In this document: positions 18,217-26,309 of the stretch, one piece after another
Layout: every line of letters begins with the position of its first letter
Position numbering within the stretch: the first letter of the stretch is position 1
The notes under the pieces: model-generated
Seen by the model: only the letters and a program-made list of their open reading frames with translations
Told to the model about the DNA's origin: nothing
The model's database searches: none
DNA from: an uncultured Kiloniellaceae bacterium
Lineage (GTDB): Bacteria > Pseudomonadota > Alphaproteobacteria > Kiloniellales > Kiloniellaceae
Direction: 5' to 3'
NCBI GenBank assembly: GCA_947493695.1
Contig: CANLSF010000004.1
Coordinates: 611,564 to 675,563 of the forward strand
Length of the DNA: 64,000 nt
Position numbers and translations under genes: made by a program

Positions 18217-19881
18217 TCAAGTTGCTACAGCCGTCTGCGGTATGGACATTCGAAACGTCGTTCCTTGCCCAAGTTCGCTCTCCACACTCAATGTTCCGTT
18301 CATCAGCTTTATGAGGTCCTTTGAAATAGCCAGCCCCAGACCAGTCCCTCCTACTTTTCGCCGAATGCTGCCGTCCGTTTGCCTGAAACGGTCAAAAATC
18401 AATTCCTGCTGATCCTTTGCAATACCACAGCCCGTATCGCTTACGCTGATTTCCAGGGTTTCCTGACTTTGTACCTTTGTAGAGGCAAGATACTTCACGG
18501 ATACGCCAATCGCGCCCTTCTCCGAAAAACGAACGGCGTTATCAATGAGATTGTGCATGATCTGTCCGAGCCGATTTTCGTCGATCCACACGGTGCCACT
18601 CTCACGGCCTTCAAGTTTTACTGAGAACTCAATCTGCTTTCCGCTGCGCGACACCAGTGCTTCGCCCATAACCCGCCACTCCGAAACCAGAGTCTCGAGG
18701 GAGCACTCCCTGATCCAGAGTTCGACCGCATGCGCTTCCAGCCGTGACATTTCCAAGATGTCCGAGAGAAGCCTGAGCAGCTTCATCGCCGCCTTGTAGC
18801 CTGTTTCCGCCTGCAGCTTCTGCCGATCTGGCACCTCGCCGCGCTCAATCAACTGGAACATGCCCATGATCGCATTCAAGGGCGTTCGGATCTCGTGGCT
18901 CATCGTCGAGAGGAACTCGGACTTCAACCGGCTTGCCTCCTGCGCGTCCCGTTCGGCAGTTTTAAGACGGCTGACAACGCAGGCAATCAGATTTCCCGGT
19001 ACCACCATGCATCCGAAAGCTATTACGAAAAGAAGTTGGGAGTCCCCAAATCCGATGCCGGTCTGAAAGAGGGTCCGATCAAAGAAAACCACGAGCGCGA
19101 GCAACATCAAAAAGGCAGCCGTCACGCAGCTAATCGTTTCAGTACGCAACCAGAGTGCACAGACGGCAAGCAAGGGTGCTGCGAAAACGAAGCGTACGGT
19201 TTCGATGGTCGCAACAAGCGGAAAAATGAGGCAAAGAGAAAGAACCAGCAGCCAACCCAGAAACTTGAAGCTCTCGGATACCGAAGGCAACTCCCGGGCT
19301 CTCAGACCTCCGACCGCCAAATAGAAAAATGGGGCGAATGCAAGAGTGCTCACCAAATCTCCCAGTACCCAGGACACATAAACATCCAGCCAGGAACCCG
19401 CATTCAGGCCTGTCACAACCGTCGCCCCAATCGTACCTGCAACCACCGCCGGCAGGACGCATACGAAACCGAGAAACTTCACGTAGAGCCGATGACTTTC
19501 CAATGGCGACTTGAAACAGAGGAGACGCTCAATCGCGAAAGCCGCAAGCAGAAACTCAGTTCCATTGACGGCCCCAAGAGACATCGCGAGCAGCAGAGGA
19601 TCTCCATAGATTAGATTGGCCGCTGAAACCCCGACAAACAGCATTGAGACATGCGCCAGCTTGCTTCGATGTTTCGACGCCCAGAAAAACCCGATCATAA
19701 GAGCGTTGGGCAGCCAGATGATTGCAAAGCCGGTTGAACCGCGAGAAAGATAGATGCTCAGCAGAGCAGCAAAAAACGAGCCTGCAGCAAGCGCCGTCAG
19801 CAGGTATGGGATGCCAATGCTCGAGCCGGAGCGACTCGGGAAAGGGTCCGGCGACAACAGGCGGTCACGCGGCAAGTCCAT
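18217..19881 (-). CDS. Membrane sensor histidine kinase with MASE1-like domain
   Basis: The N-terminal half has about eight hydrophobic helices with features of the MASE1 sensory domain (GSTGFAIIWLPNALMIGFFW, WVLGDLVSTLAFAPFF). A HisKA domain follows with the H-box STMSHEIRTPLNA (the histidine is residue 342 counted from an alternative GTG start at 19920), then an HATPase domain with NLIDNAVRF, DTGCGIA and GGTGLGLAIS. The ATG at 19881, after AGAAG, is preferred over the GTG, which has no ribosome site. It is followed by a single receiver, so the two form a two-gene system; the signal is unknown. Confidence 0.88.
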   Translation of the reverse strand: MDLPRDRLLSPDPFPSRSGSSIGIPYLLTALAAGSFFAALLSIYLSRGSTGFAIIWLPNALMIGFFWASKHRSKLAHVSMLFVGVSAANLIYGDPLLLAMSLGAVNGTEFLLAAFAIERLLCFKSPLESHRLYVKFLGFVCVLPAVVAGTIGATVVTGLNAGSWLDVYVSWVLGDLVSTLAFAPFFYLAVGGLRARELPSVSESFKFLGWLLVLSLCLIFPLVATIETVRFVFAAPLLAVCALWLRTETISCVTAAFLMLLALVVFFDRTLFQTGIGFGDSQLLFVIAFGCMVVPGNLIACVVSRLKTAERDAQEASRLKSEFLSTMSHEIRTPLNAIMGMFQLIERGEVPDRQKLQAETGYKAAMKLLRLLSDILEMSRLEAHAVELWIRECSLETLVSEWRVMGEALVSRSGKQIEFSVKLEGRESGTVWIDENRLGQIMHNLIDNAVRFSEKGAIGVSVKYLASTKVQSQETLEISVSDTGCGIAKDQQELIFDRFRQTDGSIRRKVGGTGLGLAISKDLIKLMNGTLSVESELGQGTTFRMSIPQTAVAT

Positions 19882-19920
19882 GCAACTTCTTTCATTCGCA
19901 CTCTCGCCAGAGCTATCCAC

Positions 19921-20242
19921 TGGAGATTATAAACTCTGGCAAAAAGCCTCAGGAATGGTTTCAATCGAAACCAAAAAGAGCCTGGTAAACTACATACAGA
20001 AAAGAAAAAATTGCAATAAATACGATATAAAACTCAAACAATACAACCAAAAATAAATCTGTGAGAAATCAGATAAATACAACAAACGGGTCGATGTATT
20101 AGCAGAATGCCTCTCCCTACTGCTCGATAAGGAATCCGTCGCGTCGACACTCCGGTTTTACAACGTAAAATTCGATGGGCATTGAGAATTTTATTCGAGA
20201 CGGAGCCATAGATACCTAAGCCGCGCAAGCTGGCGGAGCCCG
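19921..20242. other. AT-rich intergenic stretch upstream of the kinase
   Basis: This segment is much more AT-rich than its surroundings, especially 19970-20090, with repeated AATA/ATAAA tracts. No coding frame fits. It probably contains the leftward promoter of the kinase-receiver pair. Confidence 0.4.
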
Positions 20243-20848
20243 TTAAGCGGCAAGCGCCCTCTCTATCAGTTCCAGATGATCCTGACCGTAATACATATCT
20301 CCATCAACAAAGTACGTAGGCGACCCGAAGACCGAGCGTTCGATGGCCTCCGCCGTATTGTCCCGGTAGATCTTCTGTATCGGTTCCGAACCGGCGCTTT
20401 TCACCAAGTCCGCGGCATCGATACCAAGTGAGGTCGCCAGCTCACTCAGCAAAGCCGGGTCGGAGATATCCGCGTCGTCGCGCCAGTGGACTTCCAGGAT
20501 CAGATGCGCCAGTCGGTCAACATCCAGCCCCTGAGTCTGGGCCGCGATCAGCATGCAGCTCGCAAGGGTCATATCTTCGTCGTGATAGGTCGGACGGAAG
20601 TCGATGACGGGTACGTCGCGGAATTCCGCCCAGCGTTCGATTTCCCGCCCGAAGAAATACGCCACATGTTCCGGCGTCCGTTCCGCGAAAGTCTTGCCGC
20701 CGACCGCCGAGACAACCGGGCCCAGATGCACCGGTTTGTGGAGCAGTTTCCGGCCTGCCGCTGCGGCAATTTCCATCACGCGTTTCGAACCTAAATAGGC
20801 AAAGGCCGAATGGGCCGAATAGAAGTACTCAATCGTATTGGCAGTCAT
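20243..20848 (-). CDS. DsbA-fold isomerase, 2-hydroxychromene-2-carboxylate isomerase family
   Basis: A 201-residue thioredoxin-like protein without the CXXC of DsbA. YFYSAHSAFAYLGS gives the kappa-GST/HCCA-isomerase active serine region; VHLGPVVSAVGGK and the C-terminal SVFGSPTYFVDGDMYYGQDHLELIE are family hallmarks, the latter with the cis-proline. HCCA isomerases act in naphthalene degradation, but most chromosomal homologues have unknown glutathione-dependent roles. AGGAAAC lies directly before the ATG. The gene stands alone. Confidence 0.85.
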   Translation of the reverse strand: MTANTIEYFYSAHSAFAYLGSKRVMEIAAAAGRKLLHKPVHLGPVVSAVGGKTFAERTPEHVAYFFGREIERWAEFRDVPVIDFRPTYHDEDMTLASCMLIAAQTQGLDVDRLAHLILEVHWRDDADISDPALLSELATSLGIDAADLVKSAGSEPIQKIYRDNTAEAIERSVFGSPTYFVDGDMYYGQDHLELIERALAA

Positions 20849-20974
20849 GTTTCCTGCTTACCCTGGTCATTCAAACTGATCTTTCCTCTCTGAATAGCAC
20901 GTTGAACGCCGCGCGACATCCGGAGCCTTGAGAGAACCACCCGATTGCGATAACACCCCGCCGAGTGATCAAAC

Positions 20975-21003
20975 TTGACAAAATCACAGCGAGACTATTG
21001 GAT
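20975..21003 (+). promoter_or_regulatory. Candidate metY promoter
   Basis: TTGACA (20975-20980) is a perfect -35 and TTGGAT, a weak -10, lies 17 bp downstream. Transcription would begin right at the SAM-II element, as expected for a leader RNA. Confidence 0.5.
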
Positions 21004-21008
21004 AGATC

Positions 21009-21063
21009 AGCGCCGATTTGAAGCACAGCTTGCGGGCGCTCTATAAATACGGCTAAAGCGAGC
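21009..21063 (+). ncRNA. SAM-II riboswitch upstream of metY
   Basis: AGCGCC (21009-21014) pairs perfectly with GGCGCT (21035-21040). GATTTG follows the 5' strand, CTTGC sits in the loop, and ATAAAT then GGCTAAAG follow the 3' strand. This order (GCGC, GAUUU, UUGC, GCGC, AUAAAU, GCUAAA) is that of the SAM-II pseudoknot known from alphaproteobacterial met genes. Binding S-adenosylmethionine should reduce expression of the downstream sulfhydrylase. A terminator directly follows, suggesting transcriptional control. Confidence 0.85.
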
Positions 21064-21070
21064 GGATTTG

Positions 21071-21108
21071 ACCGCCCGGCTATAGCTGTGGCGGTTTTTT
21101 GTTTTTTT
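21071..21108 (+). terminator. Intrinsic terminator in the metY leader
   Basis: ACCGCC pairs with GGCGGT around a 13-nt loop and is followed by TTTTTT-G-TTTTTTT. It lies 8 bp after the SAM-II core and about 110 bp before the metY ATG, where a terminator makes sense as the expression platform of the riboswitch. Confidence 0.85.
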
Positions 21109-21221
21109 GCCCTGCGGACAGGATCTGCAGTCAACAAAGTCATTTTACTGCTGCTGACATTTACCAGCGGCGCCGGACTATGGGAGACGGCACCGCAGCT
21201 TCGAGAGAGGGATGAAACGCC

Positions 21222-22538
21222 ATGACCGTAGAAACAAAGCACCCGGAGACCCTTGCTCTGCATGCGGGCTATCGCAGTGACCCGGAGACCGGCTCTGTCG
21301 CGGTTCCGATCTATCAGACCACCTCGTTCCAGTTTCAGGGCGCAGAGCATGCCGCCAACCTGTTCGCCCTGAAGGAACTCGGGAATATCTATACCCGGAT
21401 CATGAACCCGACCTGTGCGGTTCTGGAGGAACGCGTCACTGCGCTGGAAGGCGGCGCCGCGGCGCTTGCCGTCAGTTCCGGTCAGGCCGCCTCCGCCATC
21501 GCGATCCAGAACATTGCCAAAGCGGGCGACAATATCGTCAGCTCGACAGATCTTTACGGCGGCACCTGGAACCTCTTCGCCAATACCTTTGCCAACATGG
21601 GCATCGAAGTCCGTTTCGTGGACCCGACCGATCCGGAGAATTTCCGGCGCGCGACCGACGAGAAAACCCGCGCCTACTACGCCGAGACCCTGCCCAATCC
21701 CAAGCTGGCGGTCTTCCCGATCCGGGAAGTGGCCGACATTGGAAATGAACTCGGTGTGCCCCTGATCGTCGACAACACGGCGGCGCCGATCCTCTGCAAA
21801 CCCCTCACCCACGGCGCCAGCATCGTGGTCTACTCGACCACCAAGTACATCGGCGGTCACGGCACCTCCATCGGCGGTTTGATCGTCGACGGCGGCACAT
21901 TCGATTGGGAAGCCAATGCCGAACGCTTCCCGCTGCTCAACCAGCCGGACCCCAGTTATCACGGCGCCGTCTGGACCGAAGCGGTCAAACCGCTCGGCCC
22001 GATTGCCTACATCCTCAAGGCACGGGTCACGCTCCTGCGCGACCTGGGCTCGGCCATGAGTCCCTTCAACGCCTTCCAGTTTATTCAGGGACTGGAAACC
22101 CTTCCGCTGCGCATGCGCGAGCACTGCGCCAACGCGGACAAGGTTGCGAGCTTCCTGGAAGGTCACCCGGCCGTCGAACGGGTTATTCACCCCAGCCTCT
22201 TCGACGGGGAACAGAAACGCCGCGCCGAAACCTATCTCAGCGGCAAGAACGGTGCACTGCTCGGCTTCGAACTGAAGGACGGATTGGAAGCGGGCCGGAG
22301 CTTCATCGACAGCCTGAAACTCTTCTACCACGTGGCCAACATCGGCGATGCCCGCAGCCTTGCGATCCATCCGGCGACCACCACCCATTCGCAGCTCTCG
22401 GCGGAAGAGCAACTGGCCAGCGGCGTGTCGGACGGCTACGTGCGGCTATCGATCGGGATCGAGCACATCGACGACATCCTGGCCGACCTCGATCAGGCGC
22501 TCAGCTCTCTCGGCGCCAGTGCCGCTGCGGCGGAATAG
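21222..22538 (+). CDS. metY: O-acetylhomoserine sulfhydrylase
   Basis: PLP enzyme making homocysteine from O-acetylhomoserine and sulfide. The 438-residue protein has [35 protein letters not shown] and the PLP lysine K208 in [16 protein letters not shown]. The ~430-residue length and the insert around NPDPSYHG-like [11 protein letters not shown] separate MetY from the shorter gamma-synthase MetB/MetZ. GAGAGAGGGATG precedes the ATG. A SAM-II riboswitch and terminator in the leader place it under methionine-pathway feedback. Confidence 0.93.
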   Translation: MTVETKHPETLALHAGYRSDPETGSVAVPIYQTTSFQFQGAEHAANLFALKELGNIYTRIMNPTCAVLEERVTALEGGAAALAVSSGQAASAIAIQNIAKAGDNIVSSTDLYGGTWNLFANTFANMGIEVRFVDPTDPENFRRATDEKTRAYYAETLPNPKLAVFPIREVADIGNELGVPLIVDNTAAPILCKPLTHGASIVVYSTTKYIGGHGTSIGGLIVDGGTFDWEANAERFPLLNQPDPSYHGAVWTEAVKPLGPIAYILKARVTLLRDLGSAMSPFNAFQFIQGLETLPLRMREHCANADKVASFLEGHPAVERVIHPSLFDGEQKRRAETYLSGKNGALLGFELKDGLEAGRSFIDSLKLFYHVANIGDARSLAIHPATTTHSQLSAEEQLASGVSDGYVRLSIGIEHIDDILADLDQALSSLGASAAAAE

Positions 22539-22586
22539 CACAGGGATTTCCGGTTTCTGGGGCCCTTGATCTTTGTTAAGGAGTTT

Positions 22587-22618
22587 GCAGGTCACGATTG
22601 CTTAAGATTGTGACCTGC
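22587..22618 (+). terminator. Hairpin downstream of metY
   Basis: GCAGGTCAC pairs perfectly with GTGACCTGC around a 14-nt loop, about 50 bp after the metY stop. No T-run follows; a second GC-rich hairpin (CGCCCC/GGGGCG, 22632-22653) comes next. It may protect or terminate the metY mRNA, or be an operator for hemB. Confidence 0.45.
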
Positions 22619-22729
22619 TGCCTCTCGCCGCCGCCCCACTTGTTGCCGGGGCGCGACGGCCTTAGAATTAGCCGGCAACAATCACAATAGGCCGGTGACT
22701 TCCCAAGAAGCGCCGCGAATGGAAGCGTC

Positions 22730-23767
22730 ATGGCGAGCCAGAGAAACGACCTGAACCCATACCTGCGTAAACCGGCGGTGCTGGGCGGCTATCCCCAGAT
22801 CCGCACGCGGCGCAACCGGACCGACACCTGGACCCGCAGTCTGGTCGCGGAAAACCGGCTTGGTGCGCAGGACTTCATCTGGCCGCTTTTCGTGCAGGAC
22901 CCCAACGGCACCAGCGACATCTCCTCTATGCCCGGTGTGCAGCGATATGGTCTGGATCGGGTTGTCGACGCCGTGGCCAGAGCTGCCGAACTCAAAATTC
23001 CCGCCATCGCAGTCTTTCCCTATGTGGACGAAAGCCTGAAAACACCTGATTGCGCTGAAGCCTTCAATCCGGAAAACATCGTCTGCCGCGCCGTCCGCCT
23101 GATCAAGAAAGAGGTTCCGGACATCGGCATCCTTTGCGATGTCGCCCTCGACCCCTTTAATTCCCTCGGCCATGACGGTCTGGTGCAGGACGGGCGCATT
23201 CTGAACGACGAATCCGTCGAAGCCCTCTGCCAGCAGGCACTGGTTCAGGCTCAGGCCGGCTGCGACGTGCTGGGCCCCTCAGACATGATGGACGGACGGG
23301 TCGGCGCAATCCGCCGTACGCTGGATGACGCGGGTTATCAGGATGCCAAGATCATGTCCTACTCGGCCAAGTACGCCAGTGCCTTTTACGGCCCCTTCCG
23401 TGAAGCCGTGGGTGCGGACAGCAAGCTGACCGGCGACAAGAAAACCTATCAGCTCGACTACGCCAATTCCGACGAAGCACTGCGGCAGGTTGAACTGGAT
23501 CTGGCGGAGGGCGCCGATATGGTCATGGTCAAGCCTGGCATGCCCTATCTGGACATTCTGCGCCGGGTGAAAAGCAGGTTCGGCGTGCCGACCATGGCCT
23601 ATCAGGTCAGCGGCGAGTACGCGATGCTGAAGGCCGCCGCCGCCAACGGCTGGCTGGATAACGATCAGGTTGTTTATGAGAGCCTGATGGCTTTCAAGCG
23701 GGCCGGCGCAGATGCCGTCCTGACCTACTCGGCAATAGAAATGGCGGAACGTCTCAAGGCCGGCTGA
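22730..23767 (+). CDS. hemB: Delta-aminolevulinic acid dehydratase (porphobilinogen synthase)
   Basis: Condenses two 5-aminolevulinate molecules to porphobilinogen in tetrapyrrole synthesis. The 345-residue protein has the two active-site lysines K214 (SYSAKYASAFYGPFR) and K268 (VMVKPGMPYLD). The metal site reads DVALDPFNSLGHDG: aspartate in place of the zinc-binding cysteines, so it belongs to the magnesium-dependent group common in Alphaproteobacteria. GGAAG precedes the ATG. It is followed by the peroxiredoxin gene in the same direction. Confidence 0.95.
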   Translation: MASQRNDLNPYLRKPAVLGGYPQIRTRRNRTDTWTRSLVAENRLGAQDFIWPLFVQDPNGTSDISSMPGVQRYGLDRVVDAVARAAELKIPAIAVFPYVDESLKTPDCAEAFNPENIVCRAVRLIKKEVPDIGILCDVALDPFNSLGHDGLVQDGRILNDESVEALCQQALVQAQAGCDVLGPSDMMDGRVGAIRRTLDDAGYQDAKIMSYSAKYASAFYGPFREAVGADSKLTGDKKTYQLDYANSDEALRQVELDLAEGADMVMVKPGMPYLDILRRVKSRFGVPTMAYQVSGEYAMLKAAAANGWLDNDQVVYESLMAFKRAGADAVLTYSAIEMAERLKAG

Positions 23768-23900
23768 CATTTCAAGAGCAATTTCACACCGGTGAATTCC
23801 GTCAGTTGAATTCCGATACCAGCATGACGACATCTTCAGTCTGATTGCTTTCGTCAGCTATTCTATTTAGTGCGCTCACAAACATATAGGGAGAATGACA

Positions 23901-24536
23901 ATGACCATTCGTCTTGGCGATACCGCCCCTGACTTCACCCAGGATTCCACCGAAGGCAAGATCAATTTCTACGACTACGTCGGCGATTCCTGGTCGGTGC
24001 TCTTTTCGCATCCCAAGGACTTCACGCCGGTTTGCACGACCGAACTTGGTTTCGTGGCCAAGCTGAAACCCGAGTTCGACAAGCGCAACGTCAAGGTCAT
24101 GGGCCTGAGTGTCGATCCGGTCAGCGACCATACGACCTGGGCCAACGACATCGAGGAGACTCAGTCTCAGAAACTGAATTTTCCGTTGCTCGCCGATGCC
24201 GACCGCAGCGTGTCGGACCTCTATGACATGATCCACCCGAACGCCAACGACACGCTGACGGTGCGCTCGGTCTTCATCATGGACCCGAATAAAAAGGTCC
24301 GCCTGATCATCACCTATCCCGCCAGCACCGGCCGGAACTTCGATGAGATCCTGCGGGTCATCGACTCCCTGCAGCTCACAGACGGCTACAAGGTCGCAAC
24401 CCCGGTGAACTGGAAGGACGGCGAAGACGTGATCATCGTCCCTGCCCTCTCCGACGAAGACGCCAAGGACAAGTTCCCCAAAGGCTGGAAAGCCCTGAAG
24501 CCTTACCTGCGTGTCACACCGCAGCCGAATAAGTAG
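23901..24536 (+). CDS. 1-Cys peroxiredoxin (Prx6 type)
   Basis: Thiol peroxidase of about 211 residues. The peroxidatic cysteine lies in HPKDFTPVCTTELG and it is the only cysteine in the protein, so it is a 1-Cys enzyme needing an external thiol. DPVSDHTTWANDI and the C-terminal GEDVIIVPALSDEDAKDKFPKGWK are typical of the Prx6 class. Two ATGs are possible, 23895 and 23901; GGGAG touches the first but lies 7 nt before the second, which is preferred. Confidence 0.93.
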   Translation: MTIRLGDTAPDFTQDSTEGKINFYDYVGDSWSVLFSHPKDFTPVCTTELGFVAKLKPEFDKRNVKVMGLSVDPVSDHTTWANDIEETQSQKLNFPLLADADRSVSDLYDMIHPNANDTLTVRSVFIMDPNKKVRLIITYPASTGRNFDEILRVIDSLQLTDGYKVATPVNWKDGEDVIIVPALSDEDAKDKFPKGWKALKPYLRVTPQPNK

Positions 24537-24569
24537 AGCATCACCGACACTAAGGCTGGATCGATAGAA

Positions 24570-24604
24570 AAGCGGCACTCTTTAAGGGTGCCGCTTCCTT
24601 TTTA
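24570..24604 (+). terminator. Terminator after the peroxiredoxin gene
   Basis: AAGCGGCAC pairs with GTGCCGCTT across a 9-nt loop, followed by CCTTTTT. A strong rho-independent terminator 34 bp after the stop. Confidence 0.85.
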
Positions 24605-24622
24605 TGCCATTCTCTCCTCAAG

Positions 24623-25240
24623 TTGGCTAATTTACGAGAGAACCAGCTAAATGCAGTTGAGAGGCGCACCTTGACGCATACTCGCCAAAAGCACTCCCGC
24701 ATCTCCTTTGTCATGGCAGGAGAAGGAAGATGCATTCAGATATCCCCACGGCGCCCATGGGTTCTTATCACTATCTTGGCGCTATGGTGGCTGTTGCTGG
24801 TGCAGGGAGGAATCACCGCCCAATCTCAACTCGAACGCTATTCCAATTCAGACCCTCTGGGGACCTACGTGTTCACTATTCTCTTCTATGGCGGTCTCAT
24901 TTTCTGGCTGCATGCCACCTGCGTTCTGACATGGCTGACCCTCGGCACGGAAACGATCGCCATTCTCGGCGATAACCTCCATCGCACCTTGAGCGTTCTA
25001 GGGCTCTATCGAACCAAGGCCTACGCGCTCTCATCAATTGGAGACCTCAGGTGGGTGCAGCACCCCTCAGCGTTGGACTCCAAACTAGGAAATAACGACA
25101 TTCACCGCCTGTCCTATGGCGTGATCAAGTTCGATACCGGCGGCAAAACCGTTACATTTGCTAAAGATGTAACACAGAGTGAAGGCGATGAGATTATCGA
25201 TGCAATCTGCTTTGCAGCAGGTCGAGAACTGCTGGTATGA
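24623..25240 (+). CDS. Membrane protein of unknown function
   Basis: Two membrane helices, WVLITILALWWLLLVQGG and YVFTILFYGGLIFWLHATCVLTWL, are followed by a cytoplasmic domain of about 100 residues ending VTQSEGDEIIDAICFAAGRELLV. I recognise no family; the C-terminal part with IKFDTGGKTVTFAKDV could be a PH-like beta domain. The start is uncertain: TTG at 24623, TTG at 24671 with GAGAGG upstream, or ATG at 24713. It starts right after a terminator, so it has its own promoter. Confidence 0.6.
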   Translation: MANLRENQLNAVERRTLTHTRQKHSRISFVMAGEGRCIQISPRRPWVLITILALWWLLLVQGGITAQSQLERYSNSDPLGTYVFTILFYGGLIFWLHATCVLTWLTLGTETIAILGDNLHRTLSVLGLYRTKAYALSSIGDLRWVQHPSALDSKLGNNDIHRLSYGVIKFDTGGKTVTFAKDVTQSEGDEIIDAICFAAGRELLV

Positions 25241-25353
25241 GAGCATTATACCTTTGGCCAAAAGGCCGGTTTTTGCTCCGGGTCACGCCACAGGCGAATA
25301 GACAAATCGAACGCTCCTACCCTTAACGCAAGGCATCGCGTAAGCGAAGGTTC

Positions 25354-25386
25354 AAGGGACGTGCCCGCATCGAACACGTCCCTTTT
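25354..25386. terminator. Terminator between convergent genes
   Basis: AAGGGACGTG pairs with CACGTCCCTT around an 11-nt loop, with Ts on the right-hand side and As on the left. It can serve both the membrane protein gene and the leftward RNA ligase gene. Confidence 0.75.
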
Positions 25387-25415
25387 CCTGTCCGAACGCT
25401 GAGTCTGACGAACTT

Positions 25416-26021
25416 CTACGCGCGGTGGGTAAACTCAGCCTCATCACGGCACTCGGCCCGCAGGCGCGCCAACCAAGAGCGCGATTTGATCTTGGTCATT
25501 TTGAGTTGGTTCTTATGAAGTGCTTTGCAGACAACGCCTTCACCGCTCACGCCCTTTAAACTGCCACTCCGCACGGCATCGACGAAGCGTGGATCCAGTC
25601 TGCGCTCACCGAAGAATTCAGGGGTCTGAAGATGCCCGAAGAGCTTCAAAAATTGACCTGGTCCCAGAATCCCCTTCCTGTGCGGATTTACGTCGAAGAG
25701 AACCACATCCATCTTCTCGAGTGGATCGGGGTGATCACCCGCAAAGCTCTCCGGTCCGAAGTACTCGAAGAAGCACGTGGCCTTTTGATAGCTTTCGTCA
25801 CTGAACACGCGTTCAAGCGACTCACCGTATTTCTCCAGAATCAGGATTGTCGACGCAGCCAGGGTATCTCCCTGAGACAAGAGTTGCGTCCGCGATCCAA
25901 AGCGATGGAAGCCATTGATTGCAGTCCATTCGGCTCTGATGTTCGAGCCGTCGAGTTTGTCAAAGACGTGATAGGAAATGTCAGGGTTTATGGTCGTTGG
26001 AATAGAAGGATAAGTTTTCAT
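25416..26021 (-). CDS. Small RNA ligase (Rnl2-like nucleotidyltransferase)
   Basis: A 201-residue stand-alone ligase core. The adenylation motif KLDGSN has nucleophile K22; FEYFGP at 85-90 is motif IIIa, EGVVCK at 161-166 motif IV and KMTKIK at 174-179 motif V. These are the covalent nucleotidyltransferase motifs of the RNA ligase family to which T4 Rnl2 belongs. It lacks any extra C-terminal domain. The frame is open 36 codons upstream, but MKTYPSIP follows AAGG and begins the conserved region. Substrate is unknown; no Rtc or toxin gene lies beside it. Bacterial ligases of this size are often of phage origin. Confidence 0.82.
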   Translation of the reverse strand: MKTYPSIPTTINPDISYHVFDKLDGSNIRAEWTAINGFHRFGSRTQLLSQGDTLAASTILILEKYGESLERVFSDESYQKATCFFEYFGPESFAGDHPDPLEKMDVVLFDVNPHRKGILGPGQFLKLFGHLQTPEFFGERRLDPRFVDAVRSGSLKGVSGEGVVCKALHKNQLKMTKIKSRSWLARLRAECRDEAEFTHRA

Positions 26022-26309
26022 GGAATAACAGCCTTGATACGCACGGCACAGCAAGCGGCGCGTTCTAGCGAACGTCGCCGAACCTTTGCCGGCTCTCAGA
26101 TAAAATTGTGAGAAGAGACCATCACACACGAACAGAAAAAAGCTCCGGCCTCATAGGCAGGTGTTGCTGTCGTTCAGGTGCGGATAGGTCTTTGCAGTAT
26201 CAAACAGTCATAATTCCGGCTGTATAGGGAAGCGGCATGATTTTGTCAATCTGACGCCAGCCTTCTCACCGCGCCCCTAAACGCCTCTCGAAATGCATTG
26301 GCCTCACGG

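Noticed and set aside
20871..22412. Long leftward frame of 513 codons opposite metY
   Set aside because: It is antisense to a gene with clear motifs and has the Asp/Gly/Arg/Val-rich composition of a shadow frame in GC-rich DNA.
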